Shown piece after piece: positions 36,718 through 46,070 of a stretch of 64,000 nucleotides of DNA. Numbering within the stretch: position 1 is the first letter of the stretch; each line of letters starts with the position of its first letter. The stretch is taken from contig NC_026658.2 of the NCBI RefSeq assembly GCF_000004075.3, forward strand, positions 7,750,001-7,814,000. The letters run 5' to 3'. The notes under the pieces are model-generated. The model was given only the letters and a program-made list of their open reading frames with translations, had not been told where the DNA came from and did no database searches. This DNA comes from Cucumis sativus (Eukaryota; Streptophyta; Magnoliopsida; Cucurbitales; Cucurbitaceae). The translations under genes and the position numbers were made by a program.

Positions 36718-36912
36718 AAAGGAGAAGGAAGGAGAGAAAAACGAATCACGACCCAGATAGGAAACATAGATTGAAAGGGGAAAGAGGAAATTAGAGAGGG
36801 GAAATGGAAAGAGGAAAATAAAGAGACAAAGGGGAAAGAGGACAATGGACATAGGAATGGAAAAGAGGAAAATGAGAGGAAGGGGAAAGAGGAAGAAGAC
36901 AACAAGGAGGGA
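36718..36912 (+). repeat. Long polypurine (AAAGAGGAAA/GGGGAAAG) tract
   Basis: Nearly 200 bases are dominated by GGGGAAAGAGGAAA-type repeats with few pyrimidines. Long open frames on the minus strand (Phe/Ser/Leu/Pro-rich) are products of the low-complexity CT-rich strand and not genes. Such tracts can adopt triplex (H-DNA) structure; this is inference. Confidence 0.7.
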
Positions 36913-36974
36913 CGAATGTTGCAAAAAATTGGGGGTATTACGCGGGTTACGATGGAGTGAAGAGAAGTGTAAAA

Positions 36975-38067
36975 GGGATTTTGGAAACCCTAAACTAAAT
37001 TGGACTCTAAATCACAGTTAGAGTTATGTAATAGAATAATAAGAGATATAACAACATTTTTAAGAGCCATTTTGAAAAATGGCAAAACCATTTTTTCTTT
37101 TAAATTTTAGCAAATAACATTTTTTGCACGTGCATAGTATTTTATAAAATTTCAAAATACCCACCTTCCTTAATTGTAATTATTTTGTTTATACATTGCA
37201 ATTGATCTTGTCCTGCATTTAGTAATCCATATCATGACTTTTTTCTTAATATCTGAGGAGTCACATTCATTGGCTGAATCACAAAAATAACCAAATTATT
37301 ATTTTGAATTAAAATTTTCTTATGCTCTTTTTTATTAAGTGGAAATTTTCTTATTTGTTTGTTTTTCAAGGTTTCTTATTAAATTCTAATTATATATATA
37401 TATATCATTAGTTCAATGCCATTAATTATGGTGAAAATGAATTAAAATTAAGAAAACAATTAACTGTGTTTATAATAACTTCTAAATCAAAACATATTCA
37501 TTTGACTTAATAACATTAATTAAATTAAAATTTATATCAATATTGGTTTAAAAGTGTAATTAAGGTAATTATTTCAATATATTGCGTTCTTATCAAAAGT
37601 CTTATCTATGTAATTAATTTGTGATATACAATTATAAATTTATCAAAAGTCGTATAATTAATTTGTGATATGCAATGATGAGTATGTAATTAACTTCGAC
37701 GTATTAATAATGCATGCAGAGAACCCTATTATAACTTTTTCCTAATATCTCGAGATTTAAAAAATATCAACAACTTTATTTATTTTTTAAATTTCACTAT
37801 TTTGTTAAAAATTAAATCTCATCCTTTTTCAAAATAGCATCTTCAAAACGTTGATAATTTAGAAATTAAAATTAGTTTTTGTATTACATTTTAATTTATT
37901 TTTTAAAATTATTTTTTTCAACAAAATAAATTAAGATAACGTGTTTTTAGATAAAATCTCATAAATTTTATATACATTTTATTGAATAAAAATATTATTT
38001 TTTAAAAAATAAGCTAAAATTTATGTTTTTGGAAACCCTAAACTAAATTGGATTCCAAACCAGGGTT
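36975..38067. other. Intergenic DNA bounded by two copies of a 45-bp direct repeat
   Basis: TTTTGGAAACCCTAAACTAAATTGGA occurs at about 36980 and again at about 38025. After the first copy the sequence runs on through CAGTTAGAGTTATGTAAT. In the second copy that continuation is split: GGGTTAGG at 38062, then the foldback element, then GGGTTAGGGTTATGTAAT from 38446. Between the repeats the DNA is AT-rich without genes. Confidence 0.7.
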
Positions 38068-38071
38068 AGGG

Positions 38072-38445
38072 GTGATTTTATATTTAAATTGGGAAAAAGG
38101 GTGGTTTTAAAACAATTTGGGTAAAAGGGATTGTTTTCTTTGTCATTTAGTGGATTCTTTTTTATTTTCATTTTTAAAATATCACTTCATCACTTATTAC
38201 AAAATCATTAAGTTTAATTGGTTAATAAATTATTAAAATTATTAAAATTATTAAAATTATAATGATAAAGAAAGAAGAAGAGAATAATAAGTGATGAAGT
38301 GATATTTAAAAATAATAAATAAAAAAGAATCCACTAAATGACAAAAAGAAAACAATTCCTTTTACCCAAATTGTTTTAAAACCACCCTTTTTCCCAATTT
38401 AAATATAAAATCACCTCATTTTTTCACATCACCCACGGTTGGGTT
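38072..38445. mobile_element. Foldback/MITE hairpin with 128-bp arms and candidate 9-bp target duplication
   Basis: The left arm (38072-38199, starting GTGATTTTATATTTAAATTG) is a near-perfect inverted copy of the right arm (38285-38414), with an 85-base AT-rich loop. GGGTTAGGG flanks the left side (38063-38071) and recurs at 38447-38455. This fits a 9-bp target duplication of Mutator type. About 30 bases (CTCATTTTTTCACATCACCC) lie between the right arm and the right flank without a left counterpart, so the left terminus may be trimmed. It is non-coding and lies about 430 bases upstream of the IMP3 start codon. Confidence 0.75.
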
Positions 38446-38509
38446 AGGGTTATGTAATCTAATATACAAGAGTGATAAACTGGAGCCAAACAACCCCTTA
38501 CAAATTGGG

Positions 38510-38870
38510 TTTAAATTGGGCCACTCCTACGGCCTCAACTATAATAAAGCTGGGTCCAGTTACTTAGGTCACCCACTTAAACTTGGCCTCAACCACGTAC
38601 CTTTACTTTCCCCTCCACACTTACGTTTCTTAGTTTTAATTTTCTAAACCCTAACGCTAAATCTACTTTCTCTCCTAAGTCTCCGCCGTCGCCCAGTCGC
38701 CCAGTCGCCGTCGCCATCGCCGCCGGTCCACTTCTCTTTCTCTCTCTTTTGTTAAACAACCCCCATCTTCATCTCAATCCTCTATCTTGACTCTTCCACA
38801 CAGCGGTTTTTTGTTCGAACCATACCGACACCTTCTTCAGCTTCAAAGTGTTGTGAGGTGAAACAGAAGG
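38510..38870 (+). promoter_or_regulatory. IMP3 promoter and leader with site II and telo-box
   Basis: TGGGCC lies at 38517-38522 and an extended telo-box AAACCCTAA at 38646-38654, followed by a C/T-rich leader (38660-38760, repeated GTCGCC near 38688-38715) to the ATG at 38871. Telo-box with site II is typical of plant ribosome-biogenesis genes and matches the arrangement at RPL9 in this window. Confidence 0.6.
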
Positions 38871-41052
38871 ATGAGGAAGCTAAAGTTTCACGAGCAGAAG
38901 CTTTTGAAGAAGGTTAACTTCTTGGAGTGGAAGAGAGAAGGAGGTCATAGAGAAGCCCAAGTAATGCATCGCTATCACATTACTGGACGGGACGATTACA
39001 AGAAGTAACCCCCTTTCTTATATCCTCTTCTATTTTCTTCCCTTCTCTTTCTTTTATCGCTTTTAATTTGATTTCATTTAGGTATTCGAGCTTGTGCCGT
39101 GGTGTTCAGAAGCTGGTCACAATGCTGAAGAAGATGAACGAGAAAGACCCTTTTCGATTGGAATTGACCGAGAAGCTCCTCGAAAAGCTGTGAGTTTTTC
39201 CTCCTTCTGATTATAGTTTCTGAGAATCTAAATTTCCTTCAATACATTAAGCAAGTTTCTTGCCTGTTTGTGTATAATTACTTTTCTTGTGTGCCTCATT
39301 TCATTTTATTGTCCAACTGTGTTGTTTTCTATTTAATAACTATACTTTGAAATCTTTTACTCCTGGTTTAAACGATTGGCTTTTTGTGTTTCCTATGGAT
39401 CTTGTGATCGCTGTTCACAATGTTAGTGATGAGAAAAAACTTATAGGTATTGTATTACTGCCCATTTTGATCACTGCTGAAACCTCGTTCTAACAATACA
39501 AAAAGCTAACTTATGACTTTCAGAAATTGCATTACGTTTAATATCAGCAGTGAAAATGCAAAACAAAAAGACCAAAATGGTTGCTAAGCCAAAGACTGCG
39601 TTATTTGCACATTGTGTGCCATTAAACAACTCTTCTGTCTATTTTAGTTGGTTTAAAGTATCCATCTTAGAGTCAAATTCTCCTGCCACAGTTACCTTTG
39701 AATAATTAAATGGTCTACATTTTTGGTGTTTGCTAATTTTTGGGAAAAGCATAGACAAATTGCTGATCACGTTTCTCTTATTGCCCAACAAATTTTTTGG
39801 GTATCGTGTTTCTCTTAAATCTTCTACTAGGATTTCTAGAATGAAAGGTCTTTTTTTTAGTTCCTGTGTGAAGATGAGGGCCCATTTGGATTACCTTTTC
39901 AACTGTTTGTAAATATTTTTTTTTGCACTCATAAAAACTTATTTAAACACTTAGTAAGTCAGTCTAAACACACCCTTAAGCCCCATTTTCAATCTTACAT
40001 TTACGCATACCAATTAAAGAAAATATCAAGGGTTTTGTTAGGATACCACCTAACAAGAAAATACTCAAGAACACTATAGAATTTTGCGGAAAACATATTG
40101 AGAATGTGCTATAATATCATAAGAACAAGTAACTGGCTAACCTCTAGCCTTTTGAGAGGGCTTCTCCATAATTTCCAACTAAAGAAATCTTAAACCCGGA
40201 GTCTTTTGGCACTTCGTTTTGAGTTGTCTAAGGTTCTGAACTAATAGTTGGACAAGAAACTATTAATATTTATTATGGGTGATGTATATCTTTCGATAAA
40301 AGGCTTCTTGCTTTTCGTTTCTTTGTTTTTTATTTAGATTATTCGAGTCTGAACGAATAATGACATGTTAATCTGAATAAATGGAGATGAATATTAATCA
40401 GTCAGTTATATGTAACCATTTCTATTATCATTTTGGGCTATACTTGTAAATACTATTTTTAGCACTTAGAAAGTCAATCTAAACGTGCCTTTGTCTGTCA
40501 TGCTCTCACCTTTTCTCTCCTACTTCTCTCCTGAAAACAATATGACAGGTACAATATGGGCGTGATACCAACCCGGCAGAGCTTGAATTTATGCGATCGC
40601 CTGTCAGTTTCATCCTTTTGCAGGTCAAAGAAACAGTTTGCAGAAAAGAATTCATTTCTACATCGCACTGTTTCATGTTTTCTACTGTTGATAGCCTAAA
40701 TATTAACAATGCTTTTAGCTCTCAAAATAGCAAGTCCAATTGCCCAGGCAGTTGTGAACACTTTTTTTGCTGCCCATCCTTCTTATCTCAAGACTGTTTT
40801 TCCCTTTCTGTTTTCAGACGGAGGCTATCGACAGTGTTGGTACGTTTGAAGTTTGCCGAGCATTTGAGGGAAGCTGTTACATACATTGAACAAGGGCATA
40901 TTAGAGTTGGTCCAGAGACAGTTACTGACCCAGCATTTCTAGTTACAAGGAATATGGAGGACTTCATAACATGGGTTGATTCATCAAAGATAAAGCGAAA
41001 GATTTTACAATACAATGATCAGTTGGATGATTACGATGCTATTAACTGTTGA
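38871..41052 (+). CDS. IMP3: U3 small nucleolar ribonucleoprotein protein IMP3
   Basis: Four exons: 38871-39004, 39082-39189, 40549-40623 and 40818-41052, giving 183 residues. That is the usual IMP3 length. The start [20 protein letters not shown] is the conserved N-terminus. Then come [41 protein letters not shown] and an S4-type RNA-binding domain from about residue 107 ([51 protein letters not shown]). IMP3 works in the nucleolus with MPP10 and IMP4 in the small-subunit processome, aiding U3 pairing with pre-rRNA for 18S maturation. Introns 1 and 3 are short; intron 2 (1.36 kb) holds a small MITE-like repeat. Exon 3 is only 75 bases, and each join restores the family sequence. Confidence 0.95.
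39878..39978. repeat. Small TIR-like element in IMP3 intron 2, with a partial second end at 40436-40494
   Basis: The left end GGGCCCATTTGGATTACC and the reverse complement of the right end (AAGGGTGTGTTTAGACTG) resemble GGG---TTTGGA-type MITE termini; the unit is about 100 bases. A second end-like piece at 40466-40494 (CACTTAGAAAGTCAATCTAAACGTGCC) is a direct copy of the 39938-39974 end. No target duplication was defined. Confidence 0.4.
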
Positions 41053-42330
41053 GATACTGTCCAAGTTTTGTATCCTTTTCATTATTTCATCGTGTATGAA
41101 TCTTTTCTCTGGCACTCTTACTGAAATGGCCAAGTAATGTAGCGTCAGTTTTGCCATTTCTTTTCTAATCAATATATATAATTTTGCATTATATTTTGTA
41201 ACAAGCTTGATATCTTAGCTTCATTGATGCCTCGTTGTTGGGGTTGTATGGTTAAATTGCTATTCTAGATTATGTGTTCGTTTCTTTTTTCTTCTGGAAT
41301 CTACCATTTTTTAATAAGTGCTTAGTCAATCCATAACGCTCTTAGTCTATTTACTTTTAGATTTTGTCTCTTTGTTTGTATGTCAGTGAGAGGCATAGGT
41401 TTACAGTGTAGGGTTTTGTGTTGGTGATGAATGGTTTCTAATGTGTGAGTTGACTTCAGATGCTGAAGCTAATTATTGTTGATTATGGAAAATATAGAAT
41501 GGTAAGATTAAGTTTTTGCCAATAAAATAATTGTCAAATCATATTTATATTTCATAATCAATTGTAGTATTTTATTTAGGGGCATTTGAAAAAGTAACAA
41601 AAAATATATGACAAAAAAAATTATGAAAATTGAGTTCTCTCACTACATTTTTTAAAAGACCCTTAAAATATTTACATTTCATTCAAAAATGAATTGCAAA
41701 GAATTTTTGTGGTTTTTATAGATGAAGTGTAAATAACTTTTTTAATTATATTTTAGACACTGCTGGAAGATATATAATTATGAAAAACTAACAAGGATTT
41801 AAAAATAAATAAAAAAACCAAGAAATATTAAAATTATAAATATGAAAAATGAAATCACCAAAGTTTGAAATTGAATCATTATAGACCAAAAATAGTTTTA
41901 AACATTTATGGGTACCATTGAGGCCAGTGGAAATTTTGATAGCATATAAATAGTGAGATAAAAACAAATAGAAAGAGAATTAGGAAAAATTACATTGCAT
42001 GATTTTTCAAAATTTGTCCAACTTTTAGATACATAATACTCAAAATATAAAAAAAAGAAAGAAGAAAAGAATGATCAAACACGTTTAGTTCTTAGAAGAC
42101 AATAAACAAAAACGAGAAAGGTGAAGGAGTAATACGGATGTGATAAAGCACTCCAGTTTTATTTCTAATTCAAACTCAAACAATATTATTGAAATAAAAA
42201 ACCAGAATATTACGCTAAACTTATTTCAGATTATACGAATCCATAACACATAATCATATATGCAGATCATAATCATCAAAAAGGAAAAAACAATCTTTAA
42301 CCATGATTAACTATAATGAAAAATCATCCT
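41053..42330. other. 3' UTR of IMP3 and intergenic DNA between convergent genes
   Basis: Sequence from 41053 to about 41200 is probably the IMP3 3' UTR. From 41500 on it is AT-rich. The stretch just right of 42200 probably holds the 3' UTR of the minus-strand Ole e 1 gene. No other gene or repeat was recognised. Confidence 0.5.
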
Positions 42331-43462
42331 TCATGGGCTGATCTGTTTGATGGGTGAAGAAGTTTCCTCTCTAGGCGGACCAGGCGGAATCCCAGGGATG
42401 GGCGGCAGAAACGGTGGCAAAAACGATGGCGGTAGCAACGTTGGTGGAGGCGGCGACGGAGTGATAAACGGCAGAGGCGGCAGAGGAAGACCCGTTGCTG
42501 GCGCCGGCTGAAATGGGTTAGGAATCACCGGAGTAGGTGGCTGAAATGGGTTTGGGATCACTGGCGCCGGCGGCTGAAATGGGTTCGGGATCAATGGCGC
42601 CGGCGGCTGAAAGGGGTTGGGAACGAGTGGCGTCGGCTGCAGGGGGTTGGGCGGAAAAAACGAGGGTGGCTGAATTACGGGCGGAACAAGCGGCGGAAAG
42701 GGAAGCTGTGGGTTAGACTTTTGATTGCACAAAGTGGGTTGTTGCAAAGGCTTGAAAGTGAAAAATCCGGCAGAGAAAATGCGGACTCCATTTTTGTTCT
42801 TTGAGTTTTTTAATTGGAGAGAAGAGGAAGATGCAGAGGAGGCCACAGAGCAGAAGGGTTCACTGGATTTGATCAATTTAACAGAACAGCTTTCAATTTT
42901 CTTAACATGTTTAGCAATTGAGAACGGCAAAACAACTTTGAATTTTCCATTTTTGTTGGTTTTAACTTGCTGTTTGAAACTGGCTTCGGGGGTTTTTTCA
43001 TCTCTGCATTCTACTTCAACTCTAGCACCTGCGAACAAATAGTATAACCTCACAAATCATTCTCAACAGAGAAAAAAAAAAATGCAACATGGGATGAAAT
43101 GATGGTTGATTCTTTTAAATCATTTATTTCTCGCTGACACTCACTCTTCACATCTTCTATCTTGAAATACAAATAACTTTGCAAAGGTTAAAACACAAAA
43201 CATAAGACACTCGTAACCGAAATTGAATACAATACTTCTTGATTCAATATTATATGATATAAGAAGAAGAAAAAGAAGAACCTGAGATGAAATGGTGAGA
43301 ATTGGAAAGATGTTGTTGGAAGCAAGTGTCACAGAAGACCGTACCAACAACAACAGCAGGTTGAAGTTTGTTGTTGTGAAGAAGAAGAGGCTTAGAGAAA
43401 CCATTATAAAAAGTAAGGTTAAGAAACATAAAAAACAGAAGTAAAATCCAACCCTTCTTCAT
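42331..43462 (-). CDS. Pollen Ole e 1/extensin family proline-rich secreted protein
   Basis: Two exons: 43462-43282 and 43028-42331, joined within a Gly codon, 292 residues. An N-terminal signal peptide (KKGWILLLFFMFLNLTFYNGF) is followed by VVVGTVFCDTCFQQ, the Ole e 1 domain signature. The domain continues with GARVEVECRD, TNKNGKFKVVLPF, SCSVKLIKSS and GFFTFKPL (domain to about residue 170). The C-terminal 120 residues are proline-rich, with 11-residue repeats of the NPFQPPAPVIP type and then PPLPP and PPFLPP runs, ending KQISP. Such proteins are extracellular and thought to act in or with the cell wall; a precise role is unknown. The proline repeats lack the SPPPP blocks of classical extensins. 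Cysteines expected in the domain are present. Confidence 0.9.
42507..42650 (-). repeat. 33-bp coding minisatellite in the Ole e 1 gene
   Basis: Four units of 33 bases start near 42507, 42540, 42573 and 42606. Each begins GGCTGAAATGGGTT or a close variant on the plus strand and encodes one NPFQPP-P-IP repeat. The middle two units are most alike. Unit length divisible by three keeps frame, so copy number can vary between alleles. Confidence 0.8.
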
Positions 43463-43728
43463 AATGTAATGATAGTAAGAAGTAGAAAGAATTAAGTTTG
43501 AGGGTTATACTCCTTTTACACTTATTTATACTTTCCAGGATAAGAGCATCATATATGTGTTTGTGTATCCTTATCTAAATTAAATTTTCCCATAACGCAG
43601 TTTGTTATGAAAACTGTGCAAAATCAAAAATAAATTTAACTATAACAATATAATTTTTTTAAAAAATAACGGCAAAAGAGAGATTGATTAATTTATGAGT
43701 TTCATGTTAAAGACAGAATCACATAATT

Positions 43729-43756
43729 GGGATTGGGGATAGGGATAGGGATAGGG
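43729..43756 (+). other. G-quadruplex-type motif upstream of the Ole e 1 gene
   Basis: Five G-runs of three or four, each separated by ATT or ATA, lie in 28 bases about 270 bases upstream of the minus-strand start codon. The pattern meets the usual G3+N1-7 criterion. Formation and effect in the cell are inference. Confidence 0.6.
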
Positions 43757-43759
43757 ACT

Positions 43760-45160
43760 CAGTTTCCTTCACGAGACAATTACAAGAGCCACACAACTTT
43801 CTTCTTTCTCTTCTCATCCTCAATAACTCTTTTTAAATATTGTTTTTTTTTTTTTTTTATTTCAGTTATTTTTCGCCAATTAAATGGCTGTTTTCTTTTA
43901 TCAAATATTTATTTGGGAGTTTAATTTTGGTGTGTGTGTTTTTCCTTTAGTTTTTATTGAAGAGAGAAACTTTTTTTTTTGTTAGATTTACTCTTCGAAA
44001 ATATATTGTGTTCATATGGTTGAATAAAAATTTTTGGTAATTAAATTTCGTCACATCATCACACCAAACATTGTAATAATTATAAATTGATTGAGTTTGA
44101 GTAGTTAAGTTTTCTTCTATTCAATCCAATTCAAGCCTCCAACGTAAAAATTAAGCCAAAGAAACAAAGGGCCCAAACCCAAGCCCGAATCCAACACCCA
44201 AATGGACCCATGTCCAAACTCAACACGCAAATGGATCCAAGCCCAAGCTACCAAGCAAAATGAGTCTAAGTCCATCTAAAACCCATGGAGATTCTCTATA
44301 AACAGAGACATTCTCATTCGTTTTGGAAAGAATTGAAGCCCTGAAATACAACTATAAAGAATTGAAGATTCAAACTTCTGTAAAGCTTTCAACACATATA
44401 AGTTCTTATCAACTTCGAGATTATCTTTTGAAAGATTGAATACTTGAAATATCAAACTTTCCTTGAATTCTAGAAAACTGAAACCTAAATAGACTTGCAA
44501 CTATGACATCTTCAAAATCGAAGATCAAAAAATTCAAAGTTTTATATTATATCTGAGAGAAAACATCAAATGAGTAAATATTAGAGACTGTATCAACTAT
44601 ACAAATCAATATACAAAGTTCAATTTTACGAATTACATTTTCGTGTAAACAACCTAATATTGTCGATTTGTATACAAAGTTCAATTTTACGAATTACATT
44701 TTCGTGTAAACAACCTAATATTGTACGACAACAACTTTCATTTTAAAACTGCCCCACAATGTTCAAAATGTTTCTCCAATAAATTTATAGTCCTCACTTT
44801 CTGTGTGGAAGTTATCATATCTTTAAAAAGTTTCACTACCAAAATAAACTTAGAACTTTAGAGGCCTAAAAATTGAAATAAAGTAAAGTTTCAAAGATAA
44901 TATTTTTTTTTATAATAATTGGATTAAAATTATTGTTGACTTATACAACTATAAACAAGTTAATGTTTAAGCATTCCCATAATTTCACATGGTGCCAATA
45001 ATTTTTTATACATGGATGGATGTGACTTTCCTTCCATCTTTTTACAAATTATTTCATAAATTTAGTACACATGATTGAAAGAGAATTTTTTCACGTTCGT
45101 AGCAAAATAAAAAAATGTTGATAATCATTCGTTCTTTTGTAAATCTTATATTATCGTCTT
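43760..45160. other. Upstream region of the Ole e 1 gene and intergenic DNA with LTR-like sequence
   Basis: From 44150 to 44310 the phrase CAAATGGA-CCA-G-CC recurs and leads into CTCTATAAACAGAG at 44294, similar to 1361-1374. This may be a decayed LTR promoter. A 53-bp duplication at 44611-44724 is listed separately. No coding domain was recognised. Confidence 0.4.
44611..44724. repeat. Perfect 53-bp direct repeat, 61-bp period
   Basis: 44611-44663 is repeated without mismatch at 44672-44724 (start ATACAAAGTTCAATTTTACG, end AACCTAATATTGT), separated by 8 bases (CGATTTGT). The identity indicates a recent event. Confidence 0.9.
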
Positions 45161-46070
45161 ATCATTCAACGAGATAGACTTCTACCTATTTTGAATTGTT
45201 CAAATTCGGTAAGAGAGAGAAACTGACGAACATATGTGATATAGTCATTGGTTACAAGTTTGAAATAGAGTTTTATGTTTAAATGTAATTTAAATATTAA
45301 AAATATGAATACAAATTCATATTCGGAAGCTCGTAATAGATGAAAATGGTCAAAGTTGTAAAAGGTTAAAATATTGACTTTTGACTTTGAAAAAAATAAA
45401 AATTTGACCAGAGATATTCAAATGTGATTTGAATTTCAGAAAAATAAATGTAAATTCATGCTCAAGAGGTCGAAATTAGTCAACATAAACAAAATGGTAA
45501 AAAGTCAAAATGTTGACTTTTGACTTTTACTTTGATTTAAATAGTCAAATAACCATATTACCCTTGGACTAAAGTTAGTGAAAAAATACAAAATTTTGTT
45601 TGATAATCCCACTAATACTTAGTAAGATAGGTGGCTACATGAGATATAAACACCTAGCCCACTAAGTTCCACTAATAGTTAGTGGATTTAATAAACTAAT
45701 TATATATAATTAGCTTATATAAAGACTACTTTTCATTATTTTGAAGATCTTTTGCCAATTTTGTATTTTGGTTTTTACAAAAAGTTTACCAAACTTTTTC
45801 CTCTAAAATCTCAACCATACTTCACCTCCAATTTCCATCATTCTCTCATTTTTCCTTCATTTAACATGTCTCACCACCCGGTTCTAAGTCCAAAGAATAG
45901 CGGGTCAACTCTAGTGGTGGTCCCAGTTTGAGTTCGTAAGGAGATATCGAAGATTTCATAAAGCTTCAAAGGTACGTTTCCGATTAACTCTAATTTTTTT
46001 ATAATTAGGGTAGTTTATACATGTTAATCTCTAAAGACTTTAGATGTATTTAGAGTAATTTTTTATCCAT
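45160..46070 (+). mobile_element. Partial LTR of the long-LTR copia family
   Basis: The left part shares ATATGTGATATAGTC and neighbouring blocks with 10.92-10.97 kb. The right part (about 45880-45990) follows the 3' end of the family LTR: an AAAGAATAGCGG tract, AGTGGTGGTCCCAGTTTG, then GGAGAT, as at 35.87 and 31.98 kb. It joins at about 46070 to a piece of the same family in opposite orientation. Confidence 0.5.

Noticed and set aside
36639..36924. Two minus-strand frames rich in Phe, Ser, Leu and Pro
   Set aside because: Low-complexity product of the polypurine tract; no start context, domain or splice support.
38072..38445. A microRNA precursor
   Set aside because: Arms are too long and too perfect, and flanking 9-bp repeats suggest a transposon; small-RNA production remains possible.
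40591..41052. A single 153-residue protein read straight through 40591-41052
   Set aside because: Its first part is the unspliced third intron of IMP3 read in frame; splicing at 40623/40818 restores the family sequence.
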